In this document: one piece after another, positions 8,406-17,634 of the stretch
Layout: every line of letters starts with the position of its first letter
Numbering within the stretch: position 1 is the first letter of the stretch
DNA from: TMP-7 sp038212445
GTDB lineage: Bacteria; Acidobacteriota; Terriglobia; Bryobacterales; Bryobacteraceae
Reading direction: 5' to 3'
Assembly: GCA_038212445.1 (NCBI GenBank)
Contig: JBBQUM010000008.1
Coordinates: 62,001 to 126,000, forward strand
Length of the DNA: 64,000 nucleotides
Notes under the pieces: model-generated
The model's input: the letters and a program-made list of their open reading frames with translations, nothing else
What the model was told of the DNA's origin: nothing
Databases searched by the model: none
Program-made: the position numbers and the translations under genes

Positions 8406-10319
8406 ATGCCACCGCATCAAAACATGAGCGTTACCGTTACCAAGTCCCGCGCTAGTGAATTCCGAGAACGCTTTTCCGATCGCGTCTTTGTTGCCGACGG
8501 AGCAATGGGCACCGAGCTCTATTCCAAAGGCGTCTTCATCAATCGCTGCTTCGATGAACTGAATCTCTCGTCGCCTGCCATGGTCAAGGAGATTCACCAG
8601 GAATACGTCAAAGTCGGCGCCGAGATCCTCGAAACCAATACCTTCGGCGCCAACCGTATGCGCCTCGGCGCCTTCGGACTCGCCGAAAAACTCGTCGACA
8701 TCAATCGCGAAGGTGTCCGCCTGGCTCGCGAAGCCGCGCGCGACTCCGCCTACGTCGCCGGCGCGATGGGTCCCCTAGGCGTCAGAATTGAACCTCTCGG
8801 CCCCACGTCCTTCGCCGAAGCCCGCGCCATTTTCCGCGAACAGGCTGAAGCGCTCCTCGACGCCGGCGTCGATTTGATCGTCCTTGAGACCTTCAGCGAC
8901 TTGTCCGAGATCCGCGAAGCCATTCACGCCGTCCGCGAAGTCGTCGGCCCCGAAATGGTGATCGTCTCCCAAGTGACGATCGATGACGACGGCCGTATGC
9001 CCGACGGTACCGCCACTGAAACTTTCACTCGGGAACTCGACCATCTCCCTACAGACGCCATCGGCCTGAACTGCTCTGTAGGACCCAAAGCCACGCTTGA
9101 AACCATCGAGCGGATGGTCCTGTATTCCACCAAGCCCATCAGCGTCATGCCCAACGCTGGCTTGCCCACTAAAGTGGAAGGCCGCAACATCTATCTATGC
9201 TCGCCCGAGTACATGTCGCAGTACACGCGGCGATTCCTCTGGGCTGGCGCGAAAATCGTTGGCGGCTGCTGCGGCACCACGCCCGAGCACATCAAGCTCA
9301 TCCACTCCGAAGCCCGATCGCTGCAACCTGGCCATCGCGCTTCCGACGTGGTGCTCGAGGAGCCCGCCAATAAACCCAAAGCTCTCGCTAAACTCCCCGT
9401 CGCTCAAAAATCCAAGCTCGGCGAAAAACTGGCATCTGGAAAGTTTGTCGTCTTCGTCGAGATCCTGCCGCCTCGCGGGGTTGATGCTTCGAAGGAAATC
9501 GAAGGCGCCCGCCTCTGCGCCAAACACGGCATCGACGTCATCAACGTGCCAGACGGACCGCGCGCCAGCGCTCGCCTGAGCGCACAGGTCACCTGCCAGC
9601 TCATCCAGGACCAGGCCGGCATCGAGGCAGTGCTCCACTTCGCCTGCCGCGATCGCAATATCCTCGGCATTCAGTCGGAACTGTTAGGCGCCCACACTGT
9701 CGGCGTCCGGAACCTCATCTGCATCACCGGCGATCCGCCCCGCATGGGCACTTACCCTGACGCCACCGCCGTCTTCGACGTGGACGCCATTGGCCTCACC
9801 AACATCGTTAACAATCTGAACTGCGGCCTGGATATCGGCGGCAATCCGATGGGTTCACAAACTTCACTTCTGCTCGGCGTCGGTGCGAATCCTGGCGCGC
9901 CCAATATGGACGAGGAAATCCGGCGCTACGAGTGGAAGGTTCAAGCCGGCGCCGAATACGTCGTCACCCAACCCGTCTTTGATCTGAAATTGCTCGAACA
10001 ATTTCTCAAACGAACCGAGTCATATAGGATCCCGTTAGTCTGCGGCATCTGGCCGCTCACCAGCTACCGGAACGCCGAGTTCATGGTCAACGAACTGCGC
10101 GTCCCAGTTCCCGAACACTACATGGAACGCATGCGCCGCGCCGAGAGCGCCGAGGCCGCCCGTCTCGAAGGTGTCGCCATCGGACGGGAGATGGTCGCTC
10201 AGGTTCAGTCTATGGTCGCCGGCGTGCAGTTGAGTGCGCCCTTCGGACGCTATAGTATGGCAATCGACGTCGCTGAAGTTTTGGGCCGGGATAAAAAGGA
10301 AACCGCCGTTGGCAACTGA
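8406..10319 (+). CDS. bifunctional homocysteine S-methyltransferase / methylenetetrahydrofolate reductase
   Basis: 637 residues in a two-domain layout like YitJ. Residues about 25-310 form the homocysteine methyltransferase domain, with zinc ligands C223 (LNCSVGP) and C288-C289 (GGCCG). Residues about 345-620 are the FAD-dependent MTHFR barrel (FVEILPPRG, ITGDPP). It would make 5-methyl-THF and pass a methyl group to homocysteine, giving methionine. The ATG at 8406 abuts the mutM stop; an ATG at 8424 (MSVTV) is an equally likely start. The methyltransferase half is the MetH-N type, which in other proteins also works with other methyl donors. Confidence 0.9.
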   Translation: MPPHQNMSVTVTKSRASEFRERFSDRVFVADGAMGTELYSKGVFINRCFDELNLSSPAMVKEIHQEYVKVGAEILETNTFGANRMRLGAFGLAEKLVDINREGVRLAREAARDSAYVAGAMGPLGVRIEPLGPTSFAEARAIFREQAEALLDAGVDLIVLETFSDLSEIREAIHAVREVVGPEMVIVSQVTIDDDGRMPDGTATETFTRELDHLPTDAIGLNCSVGPKATLETIERMVLYSTKPISVMPNAGLPTKVEGRNIYLCSPEYMSQYTRRFLWAGAKIVGGCCGTTPEHIKLIHSEARSLQPGHRASDVVLEEPANKPKALAKLPVAQKSKLGEKLASGKFVVFVEILPPRGVDASKEIEGARLCAKHGIDVINVPDGPRASARLSAQVTCQLIQDQAGIEAVLHFACRDRNILGIQSELLGAHTVGVRNLICITGDPPRMGTYPDATAVFDVDAIGLTNIVNNLNCGLDIGGNPMGSQTSLLLGVGANPGAPNMDEEIRRYEWKVQAGAEYVVTQPVFDLKLLEQFLKRTESYRIPLVCGIWPLTSYRNAEFMVNELRVPVPEHYMERMRRAESAEAARLEGVAIGREMVAQVQSMVAGVQLSAPFGRYSMAIDVAEVLGRDKKETAVGN

Positions 10320-10947
10320 TCTCCTCGAAATCGACCAGGAACATCCCGAACCCGAGACCATCGCGCGCGCTGCCGCCATGATCCGCCGGGGGGGCGTCGT
10401 CGCCATTCCTACCGACGCTCTCTATACCCTCGTCGCCGACCCTCTCAACCTCCACGCGGTCGGCAAGGTGTTTGTGGCCAAGGGACGCGAAACCCAGCGC
10501 GCCCTTCCACTGCTCGTGAGCGATATTCTCATGGCGGAAGATCTCGCTAAGGAGGTGAACAGCCGCTTCTACTTGCTCGCCCGCCACTTCTGGCCGGGGC
10601 CGCTCACTATCATCGTTCCCGCGTCCGCCAAAGTGCCGCTCAAGGTTACAGGCAATACCGGACGCCTGGCTATGCGCCAGTCTAAATCTAAAATCGCCAA
10701 CGCGTTGCTCGAGTGGCTCGGTCAACCGCTCATCTCCACCAGCGCAAACATATCCGGTCAGCCCACTTGTCACGCCGGCATCGACGTCTTCGGCATGATG
10801 GACGGCAGAGTCGATCTTGTCCTTGATGGCGGAGCATGCGCCGGCACCGGCAGCACCACCGTCGACATCACCGAACCTTACTGGAAAATGATCAAGGAAG
10901 GCGCCCTGACCGAAAAGGATATCGCCGCCGTCCTCAAACGCGTCTAG
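10309..10947 (+). CDS. Sua5/YrdC/YciO-family threonylcarbamoyl-AMP synthase
   Basis: About 212 residues from a TTG start at 10309. That start is preferred because AAAAAGGAAA (10293-10302) lies just upstream and family homology begins there; the longer frame from 10234 only adds residues antisense-like in composition. The conserved N-terminal motif RRGGVVAIPTDALYTL and the later STSANISG are typical of the dsRNA-binding YrdC fold. The family makes L-threonylcarbamoyladenylate from threonine, bicarbonate and ATP for the t6A37 tRNA modification. The start overlaps the previous gene by 11 nt. YciO-type paralogs without that role cannot be excluded. Confidence 0.82.
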   Translation: MATDLLEIDQEHPEPETIARAAAMIRRGGVVAIPTDALYTLVADPLNLHAVGKVFVAKGRETQRALPLLVSDILMAEDLAKEVNSRFYLLARHFWPGPLTIIVPASAKVPLKVTGNTGRLAMRQSKSKIANALLEWLGQPLISTSANISGQPTCHAGIDVFGMMDGRVDLVLDGGACAGTGSTTVDITEPYWKMIKEGALTEKDIAAVLKRV

Positions 10948-10948
10948 G

Positions 10949-10966
10949 AGGCGGTCAACACCGCCT
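10949..10966 (+). terminator. hairpin between convergent genes
   Basis: AGGCGGT (10949-10955) pairs perfectly with ACCGCCT (10960-10966) around CAAC. It sits directly after the YrdC stop and before the end of the convergent propeller gene, followed by TCATCT rather than a clean T-run. It may end transcription from the plus strand. Confidence 0.45.
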
Positions 10967-10980
10967 TCATCTAGAACAAC

Positions 10981-12780
10981 CTACTTCCCGTCTACCGTAA
11001 ACGCCAACAACACATTCCCGCCCTGTCCAATCAATCGCCCATAGCCGGAATGAACAAACATCATCCCACCGGCGATCGTCGGACCGGCCACATCAATTGA
11101 CCCGCCCTTCCCCTTCACTCCATTCACCGTCGGAAAATCTACGCCGGTATCGAAATCCCAAACCACGGCGCCGTCCTTTGTGGCATACCCGCGTAAGTGC
11201 CCGTCCATTGAGCCCGAAAAGACCACTCCCGGAATCACTGTAACCGCCGCCGACTGCGCCGGATTGCAATTCCACGTCCCCCATCCACACTTCACCTTGG
11301 TGGGCGCGACGCTCCACACACGCTCGCCAGTCGCAATCTTCAAAGCCGTGATACCGCCCGGAATCTTGCCTGCCTTGGGAAAGACATCTGAAATCGCCAC
11401 GTACACCTGATCGTCATCCGCCGCCGGTCCCCACTCGATGCCGCCCAGCGGGCTACCTTCGCCAATCTTCTCCTGCCACAGAATCTTGCCGCGTTGATCG
11501 GGATCCATTGCATAAATGACTCCCGATTTCTGGCCGGCCAAAATCACCTGCTTGCCGTTCTTCAACGTGCGGAGAATGGGCGAACTCCCAAAATCCACAT
11601 CCGGTCCCGCGTCCTCCGGGCAATTCCCTACTCCCGGCTTGTTGCACCCCACCAGGAAGTTATCCTTCGGGGTCACCTGATTCGACCACCGTAGACTTCC
11701 CGTCTCCATATCAAAGGCGACAATCGAATTCGCTGTCCGTTGCTCAGCATCGGTATAAGAGTTGCCGGTGCCCGCGTAGATCGCCTTCCGCTTCAAGTCC
11801 ACAGTGGGAGCGGACCAGATGGCCGCACCCGCCGGACCATAAATGTCTGTACCCGTCGAGCTTTTCTTGAATGCCCGCGGCGGATCGGACATGGCTCGCG
11901 TCTGCCAGATCAGTTTGCCGCTTGAAGCATCCACCGCCGCCACGCTTCCCTGAAACTTGCAGCACTCGTACTTCGGATCTCTTCCTGGGACCTCTTCCAC
12001 CGACGACACCGGAACAAATACGCGATTGCCGTTCAGTATCGGTGCGCCAGTGATACGCGCAAACGGATGCACGTCCAGCCTTGTCTTCCACAACATTTTG
12101 CCCGAGTCCGCATCGAGCGCGATGATGTTCGCTTTCTCATCCCCGAAGTAGACTGCGTACTTTGCCGCCGCCCCCTTGGGCAGCGCGGCGATACTGACGG
12201 CTGTGCGCGCGCCCGCTCCTGCGTCAAACGTCCAATATACGCAGCCGCTCTTTGCATCGAGTGAGTAGATTCGGCCCGGACCGCTCGTCACAAACACGCG
12301 GCCGCCCGCAACCGTCGGCTGTCCGTATGTGTAGTTCACCGGATAGGCAAAGGCCCATTTCACTTTCAATTTCGGGACGTCCTCAGCGCTGATCCCCGGT
12401 TTCGGCTGATAGCGAGAATTGTCCAGGTCGCGGCCCCAACCCATCCACTGCGGGCCGTCCAGCGAGAACTTCGGCGGTGTGCCGGGACAAATATTGGTTT
12501 CAGCCGCAGGGCCGGATACGGGCAGCACTTTACCCGTGACGTGCGATACCAGTGCGCCAACCTCCAGGTCAGTGAGTCCAATTGCGAAAGGCGCCATCGA
12601 CCCGCCCAAAGCCCGGCCTACCGCTTGTGGCTCTTTCTTTGACAGGGTCTCCTTGGACGGAATCCGGTCGTCCGGCTTGTCGTGGCACTTCGCGCAACGC
12701 GTCGCGTAAATGGCAGCACCATCAGGAGCGGCCGCCACCGAAAGAATAGACACACAGAGTCCGAGCAAGACAGGGCGCAT
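10981..12780 (-). CDS. periplasmic cytochrome c / PQQ-type beta-propeller dehydrogenase-like protein
   Basis: 599 residues with a signal peptide (about 1-18). A cytochrome c motif C29-A-K-C-H33 follows at once, then an eight-bladed PQQ-like propeller from about residue 100, with repeated W-x-F-D / G-x-V-x-A-x-D-x-x-T-G strands. The entry WMGWGRDLDNSRYQP is characteristic of polyvinyl-alcohol-dehydrogenase-like quinoproteins. It probably oxidises an alcohol or related compound in the periplasm and passes electrons to its own heme. The true substrate is unknown. It is monocistronic, convergent with the YrdC gene. Confidence 0.8.
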   Translation of the reverse strand: MRPVLLGLCVSILSVAAAPDGAAIYATRCAKCHDKPDDRIPSKETLSKKEPQAVGRALGGSMAPFAIGLTDLEVGALVSHVTGKVLPVSGPAAETNICPGTPPKFSLDGPQWMGWGRDLDNSRYQPKPGISAEDVPKLKVKWAFAYPVNYTYGQPTVAGGRVFVTSGPGRIYSLDAKSGCVYWTFDAGAGARTAVSIAALPKGAAAKYAVYFGDEKANIIALDADSGKMLWKTRLDVHPFARITGAPILNGNRVFVPVSSVEEVPGRDPKYECCKFQGSVAAVDASSGKLIWQTRAMSDPPRAFKKSSTGTDIYGPAGAAIWSAPTVDLKRKAIYAGTGNSYTDAEQRTANSIVAFDMETGSLRWSNQVTPKDNFLVGCNKPGVGNCPEDAGPDVDFGSSPILRTLKNGKQVILAGQKSGVIYAMDPDQRGKILWQEKIGEGSPLGGIEWGPAADDDQVYVAISDVFPKAGKIPGGITALKIATGERVWSVAPTKVKCGWGTWNCNPAQSAAVTVIPGVVFSGSMDGHLRGYATKDGAVVWDFDTGVDFPTVNGVKGKGGSIDVAGPTIAGGMMFVHSGYGRLIGQGGNVLLAFTVDGK

Positions 12781-12805
12781 GGGCTTGAATCTACCACAAC
12801 CCCCC

Positions 12806-13213
12806 CTACTTCACGAAATAGCCGGAGAGTAGCCAGCGCTTGCCGTTCTCATGCGCCATGATTGCTGTCTCCACGGCGCCATTGCGATGTTCAAAATCGG
12901 CGGTGTACTGCAGGAGAATGTATTCGCCGGGCGGCGCGTTGGGCGGATTCTTCAGGGACTGAGCGGTGAGGAAGGTGCGGGTCTTGAATTTGCCAAGTGG
13001 ACCGCGCACTTGCTTCAGCGCAACTTGCCATTGTTCGGCAGTCACCGACTCACGAAAGAACGTGGAAGCCTGCTTCCAACTCTCCACATACTTGCCTTGA
13101 TCCACCAGCGGTAGCCAAGACTCCGCCACCTTGCGTGCTGCGGAGTCTGGCTGCTGGGCAAATAGCGGAAAAACCAAGGCCGCCGCTATCACGAATGAGC
13201 GCGGCAGCCTCAA
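12806..13213 (-). CDS. DUF4019-domain secreted protein
   Basis: 135 residues. A signal peptide (about 1-19, ending LFAQQ) is followed by a single small domain with AESWLPLVDQGKYVESW, the opening seen in DUF4019 proteins, and a C-terminal W-L-L-S-G-Y-F. The fold is expected to be SnoaL/NTF2-like; no enzyme activity is known. It lies 6 nt downstream of the OmpH/Skp gene and probably shares its transcript with bamA. Confidence 0.7.
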   Translation of the reverse strand: MRLPRSFVIAAALVFPLFAQQPDSAARKVAESWLPLVDQGKYVESWKQASTFFRESVTAEQWQVALKQVRGPLGKFKTRTFLTAQSLKNPPNAPPGEYILLQYTADFEHRNGAVETAIMAHENGKRWLLSGYFVK

Positions 13214-13219
13214 GCAAAC

Positions 13220-13855
13220 CTACTTTTTCACTGGTGCCGCAGTCGTCGGCGCCGGCTTGGGCGCCATCGGCTTCGGAGCAGCGGGGTTAGCGTTGCCCGT
13301 AGGCGACGCGTTGCCCGACGGAGTCGACGGCAGCGAACCGGCGTTCTTGTCGTAGAGGTCGATGATCTCTTTGGTCACGTCGATCGTGTTGGAGGCGTAA
13401 AGAACCGGCGTCTGCGGATTGCTGACATCCAGGATCAATGAAAATCCACTGTCCTTGGCATACTTGTCGATCACCACCATCATCTTCTGACCCAAGCCCT
13501 GCAGAGCTTTCTGCGACTCCTGGTCCCATTCTTCCTGGGCGTCCTGCAGATCGCGGTTAAACTTCGTGGTCTTTGCGTCAATATTGCGCTTCAGTTCGGT
13601 GGCTGCAGCTTCCGCCATGGCCGTGCCTCCGCGGCTGAGCGAGTCTTGCAGGGCCCGAATGTCGGCCTGCTTCTTCTCGAGTTCCTTGGTTTTCGGAGCG
13701 CGCTTCGATTCTAGGTCCGCGGCGGCTTTTTGGCCGTCCTTCGTGCCCACGATTGCTGCTTGAATATTGATGACACCGACCTTGTTCGGCGTCTGGGCGA
13801 GTGCCGACACCGCTAACGCGGCTAGAATCGGCAGAATTGTCCACTGTCTTCTCAC
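13220..13855 (-). CDS. OmpH/Skp-family periplasmic chaperone
   Basis: 211 residues from a GTG at 13855, chosen because GAGGGAG precedes it and the signal peptide (RRQWTILPILAALAVSALAQ) starts there; the frame stays open up to 13927. After KVGVINIQAAI comes a long helical coiled-coil region (about 40-125), rich in K, E and A, the tentacles of Skp trimers that hold unfolded outer-membrane proteins. The C-terminal ~35 residues are a Pro/Ala/Thr-rich tail ending in basic residues. The gene follows bamA directly, the usual order for outer-membrane assembly genes. Confidence 0.85.
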   Translation of the reverse strand: MRRQWTILPILAALAVSALAQTPNKVGVINIQAAIVGTKDGQKAAADLESKRAPKTKELEKKQADIRALQDSLSRGGTAMAEAAATELKRNIDAKTTKFNRDLQDAQEEWDQESQKALQGLGQKMMVVIDKYAKDSGFSLILDVSNPQTPVLYASNTIDVTKEIIDLYDKNAGSLPSTPSGNASPTGNANPAAPKPMAPKPAPTTAAPVKK

Positions 13856-13952
13856 GATTAACTCCCTCAGTTCTTGTTCTATTCTTAACTCCCGCTGCCC
13901 GGCAGGCTGACCGGACAGGGCACACACGGATTAGTCTGGCTTCAGGACTCGC

Positions 13953-16907
13953 CTAGAACGTTCTTCCAATCGAAAAACGGAATGTCGACCGCTTTTCAAA
14001 GAATGGCGCTGGCTGCCCAAATTGCGACACGGCGGTCAGGAAGGTCGCATTGTTTGGAAAATAAGATCGATCAGCTACAATCGGCGGCTGCAATACACGC
14101 TCCACAATACTAGGATTGTATGCCCAGTAGAGCCTGAACGGAGCATTTACTACTGGCATCAACACCTGCAACTCCACGCCGGTCGAGGCACGCAACTTCT
14201 GCGTTCCCGGCGCAATCACCGCTTTCTGCGCGAAACTGGCCTCCGGATACGTGGCGTTCAACGCCGCTAGACGGTCAGGATTCAACTTCAACTGCGACGT
14301 GAATGAAAGCTTGTTGACTCCGGCGTCAGCGAAGAACGCCAGTACCACCGGTCCAAAAATCGGAATGCGATATTCGAAGTTCGTCACGATCTTCGTATCG
14401 CCGCCCGGGAATACCGTTTGGTATACCGGAATCTGCTGCGTCACGTTCTGGAAGGTGATCGACCCGTCCGAGTTCACCACCTTCTGCTGTCGCGGGCTGC
14501 CGTCGTTGTTCAGAATATTGACGGTCGCCTCGCTCGGAATGTAGGCGATCGGGCTCACCGCCCAGATCTCGAAGCCGCGGATGTCGTTCTCGCCGCCCAT
14601 GTAGAAGCGGCTGAACGGAGGAGCAACCTTGCCACCAAATCCGGTGATGAACTGACCGAGCAGGTGCATACCAATCACGTGGCCCGGCTTCAGCCCTTTG
14701 CGGAAATACTTGGCGTCGATCGTCGGCTGGATCGTATTCACATTGCCGCCCAGCGGACCGCCCGAGAACTGCGTCGTGATGAACAGGCTCTTACCAGCCG
14801 TCGGTGTGATTGGGTGGTTCACCGTGTTGAAGCTGTACGACGGTGTCACCTGGCTCGTCTTGATTCCGTTTAGCGCATTCGGACCACCGACGTTCTGGAA
14901 GTAAAGGAAGTCGAAATACGCCTTCGACGCGTCCGTCAGAGTCTTGATGTCCTGAATGTTGTAGCCGTAGCTCATTCCAACGCGCGCGAAACTTCGCTTC
15001 AGCAGCGTGCTCGCAAACGCCGTAAATCCACGGGTGTTCGAAACGTAGTTAAGAAGGTTGTTCGTTCCAAGTGCGTTGAACACCGGAATCAGGTTGCGGC
15101 CCGACAACAGCGAAACTTCGCGCCCCTGATCGTAGTTGAAGCGCGATGTGAAAAGCGTGAAGCCTACCTGCACCGGCTTGTCCAGAAAATACGGCTCGGT
15201 GAAGCCAAGCTCAATTTGACGGATGCGGTCTCCAAGCTGACTGTTCAGACTCAGCGTTTCGCCCAGGCCCAGGAAGTTGTTCGTCGAATATGAGAAGCCG
15301 ATGAAGCTGCCGGCAATTCCCGACACGCCGCCGTTCAACTGAACCGAGTTCTTTCCGCGCTCCTTAACCTTAAGCGTGATGTCCACGGTGTTGTTCTTGC
15401 GATCCGCCTTAATGTCAGCCGCTTCGTTCTCTTTCAGAACTTCGAAGTAGCCAAGCTGATTCAGGCGCAGAATGCTGACTTCCCATAGGCGCGAATTGAA
15501 CATGTCGCCTTCATCGATCAGCAATTCACGGCGAATGACTTTGTCACGCGTCGTCGTGTTTCCTGAAAAATCGATGCGGCGCACAAAGAACTGCTTGCCT
15601 TCGTCGAACGACAGCGTCAGGTCGATTTTATCGGTCCCTACTTGAGGATCGAACGACGGCTCAGCCACGAAATCCATGTAGCCGAACTCTCCATATAGCT
15701 TTCGGAGATTCTCCAGACCCTTGCGGAGTTTGGCGGTCGAAAAGACATCGCCTTCCTTCATCTGGAACAGCGGAGCCATCAACGTCTCCGGAGTTCGGAA
15801 CAGTTTGACGCCTTGGAAATTGATTTTGGCGAGATGATACTGCCGGCCTTCATCCACCGTGAGATCGACATCGGCGCCTTTGCCCCGATTGTTCGGCTTA
15901 ATCAGAGGCAGCCGGAAGCCCGACCCACCTACATCGTGGATGTCCACCGAGTGGTCCACCACCTTCGCCATGAAGTAGCCCTTGTCCATGTACGCCTGGC
16001 GGATGCGTTCCTGATCCTCTTCGAGCTTGGTGGAATCGAACGTCTTAGGAAACACCTCCTCGAAGAAGATCGAATGCGGCAGGCCAATCGCGTGCAGGTT
16101 CTTCATCGCGCGCCGGACTTCCCGCGCTGAGAACGCCTTGTTGCCGATGATGTTGACGCTCGCGACTTTAACCTTCGGGCCTTCGTCGATTTTGAAAGTG
16201 ATCTCGAGCGACGAAGGCGGCAACTGCCGGATCTGCGGCTCAACCGTCGCAAACTGACGGCCGCGCTCGGAGAGATACTCCTGCAGCACGTTGCGCGCGC
16301 GCTGTATACGATTGGGATCGTACTGCTGTTCGGTGCTCAGTCCAACCTTGCGCTCTTTGAAGCGATCGAGAATTTCCGACAGCGTGATCGACTTATTGCC
16401 TTCGTACTTGATCGTGCGCACTACGCGCCGTTCAACCAGGACGTAGCGAACAATCCAGCCGGTCTTGCCGGCTTCGCGTTCAAGCTTTATATCGTCGAAG
16501 CGTCCGGTGTTCCACAGCGCTAGGAAATCCCGGCGCAGAACCTCTTCGTCAAAACGGTCGCCTTTGCGGGTCGCGATCAATGCGCGCAACGTGTCCTGCG
16601 GAACTCGGCGCGATCCTCGAAACTCAATCGCTTCCACCACGTCCTCGGGAGGAGTGTCGGAGGTGGCTTGCGGTTCGCCTGCGGCAGGTTTCGCCGGAGC
16701 AGGCTTGACGCGTAAAGGCTTCACCGGCTCAACGGATTCTGGAACGGTTTCGAATGGGCTTGCCGGTTTGGCAGGCGCCGGCTTTGGAGGTTGTGCCGGA
16801 GGTGGCTGCTGCGCAGGAGGTTGTTGCGCGTATCCCGCGGAAAAGCACAGTACACAGAGCAGACAAACCGGGAGAGCATGCAGGCGTCCGCGCCTGAGAA
16901 ACTTCAT
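13953..16907 (-). CDS. bamA: outer membrane protein assembly factor BamA (Omp85 family)
   Basis: 984 residues, longer than the ~800 of E. coli BamA. A signal peptide (about 1-27) is followed by an unusual Pro/Ala/Lys-rich stretch (about 28-85). Then come five POTRA-like repeats (about 88-500), each with the G-N-x-x pattern such as EFRGSRRV and IDFSGNTTT, and a 16-strand barrel to the C-terminus with the RGF motif of Omp85 proteins (NDIRGFEIW) and a terminal F. BamA folds and inserts beta-barrel proteins in the outer membrane. The Skp-like chaperone gene lies 97 nt downstream. The extra length is due to the N-terminal linker and larger barrel loops. Confidence 0.93.
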   Translation of the reverse strand: MKFLRRGRLHALPVCLLCVLCFSAGYAQQPPAQQPPPAQPPKPAPAKPASPFETVPESVEPVKPLRVKPAPAKPAAGEPQATSDTPPEDVVEAIEFRGSRRVPQDTLRALIATRKGDRFDEEVLRRDFLALWNTGRFDDIKLEREAGKTGWIVRYVLVERRVVRTIKYEGNKSITLSEILDRFKERKVGLSTEQQYDPNRIQRARNVLQEYLSERGRQFATVEPQIRQLPPSSLEITFKIDEGPKVKVASVNIIGNKAFSAREVRRAMKNLHAIGLPHSIFFEEVFPKTFDSTKLEEDQERIRQAYMDKGYFMAKVVDHSVDIHDVGGSGFRLPLIKPNNRGKGADVDLTVDEGRQYHLAKINFQGVKLFRTPETLMAPLFQMKEGDVFSTAKLRKGLENLRKLYGEFGYMDFVAEPSFDPQVGTDKIDLTLSFDEGKQFFVRRIDFSGNTTTRDKVIRRELLIDEGDMFNSRLWEVSILRLNQLGYFEVLKENEAADIKADRKNNTVDITLKVKERGKNSVQLNGGVSGIAGSFIGFSYSTNNFLGLGETLSLNSQLGDRIRQIELGFTEPYFLDKPVQVGFTLFTSRFNYDQGREVSLLSGRNLIPVFNALGTNNLLNYVSNTRGFTAFASTLLKRSFARVGMSYGYNIQDIKTLTDASKAYFDFLYFQNVGGPNALNGIKTSQVTPSYSFNTVNHPITPTAGKSLFITTQFSGGPLGGNVNTIQPTIDAKYFRKGLKPGHVIGMHLLGQFITGFGGKVAPPFSRFYMGGENDIRGFEIWAVSPIAYIPSEATVNILNNDGSPRQQKVVNSDGSITFQNVTQQIPVYQTVFPGGDTKIVTNFEYRIPIFGPVVLAFFADAGVNKLSFTSQLKLNPDRLAALNATYPEASFAQKAVIAPGTQKLRASTGVELQVLMPVVNAPFRLYWAYNPSIVERVLQPPIVADRSYFPNNATFLTAVSQFGQPAPFFEKRSTFRFSIGRTF

Positions 16908-17029
16908 TCTAAAACTGGTTCCTTTCTACTCTGCCCCAGATCACTCCAGACGTGCTCTTAACCGTTGTGGTTTCAGAGGAGCACGCTATCCCGGAGGATC
17001 GATAGTGACGCAGTCTTGAATCCCCCATT

Positions 17030-17554
17030 TTAGCCCATCGGGGGAATTCTGTCAGATGAAGCATGCATATCCTCTACACGCGGGTTCCATCGCTGGGCGA
17101 ATTTCCCCAGTATCAACCCGAACACAGTGTGCGCTCCAAGCAACGCCAATTCGGGAGCGTTCACCGGAACCAGCCGCGCAAAGATTCGGGATAAGGTCTG
17201 CAAAATATAGAACCAACTGATCCCCCAGACAACGCCCAACAAAATCAGACGCGATCCGCCTTGTACCTTTGCAAAAGCGGCGCCAAAGATCGAACCGGCA
17301 AATCCGCCCGCAAGAATCTGTAGCGCGATGCCTGAAATGGTAGGCCAACCTGGCCCGGAGTAGAGCGATTTGGAGCCGTAGAAGGTAGTGGCGAGGACGT
17401 TCGAATATTCCCACCAGGGGCCGTGTTCGGCAACCGACACCACTCCCATATATATAATGATGGCCAGCGCGCCGAAAACACCTGCTTGTAAGCCTGATAG
17501 CGCCCCCAGCACCCACCGCGCTAGCGGTGCGGGTTGCGCCGAGAAGTCTTCCAT
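17030..17554 (-). CDS. small integral membrane protein of unknown function
   Basis: 174 residues from ATG 17554 (MEDFSAQPAP); the frame is open further upstream but that part is Arg/Gly-rich and unlike a protein start. Four hydrophobic segments can be seen, at about 14-38, 70-95, 100-125 and 135-155. No motif was recognised. The gene ends about 120 nt upstream of bamA on the same strand, and the previous gene (17635) is also on this strand, so a loose operon is possible. Confidence 0.6.
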   Translation of the reverse strand: MEDFSAQPAPLARWVLGALSGLQAGVFGALAIIIYMGVVSVAEHGPWWEYSNVLATTFYGSKSLYSGPGWPTISGIALQILAGGFAGSIFGAAFAKVQGGSRLILLGVVWGISWFYILQTLSRIFARLVPVNAPELALLGAHTVFGLILGKFAQRWNPRVEDMHASSDRIPPMG

Positions 17555-17634
17555 ACGAAGTGGAGGATCGCAAGCGAGTGGGTGAATGTTGCTGCGACTC
17601 CCTGAGCCACACCATACTAGCACGCGCCAGTCGC

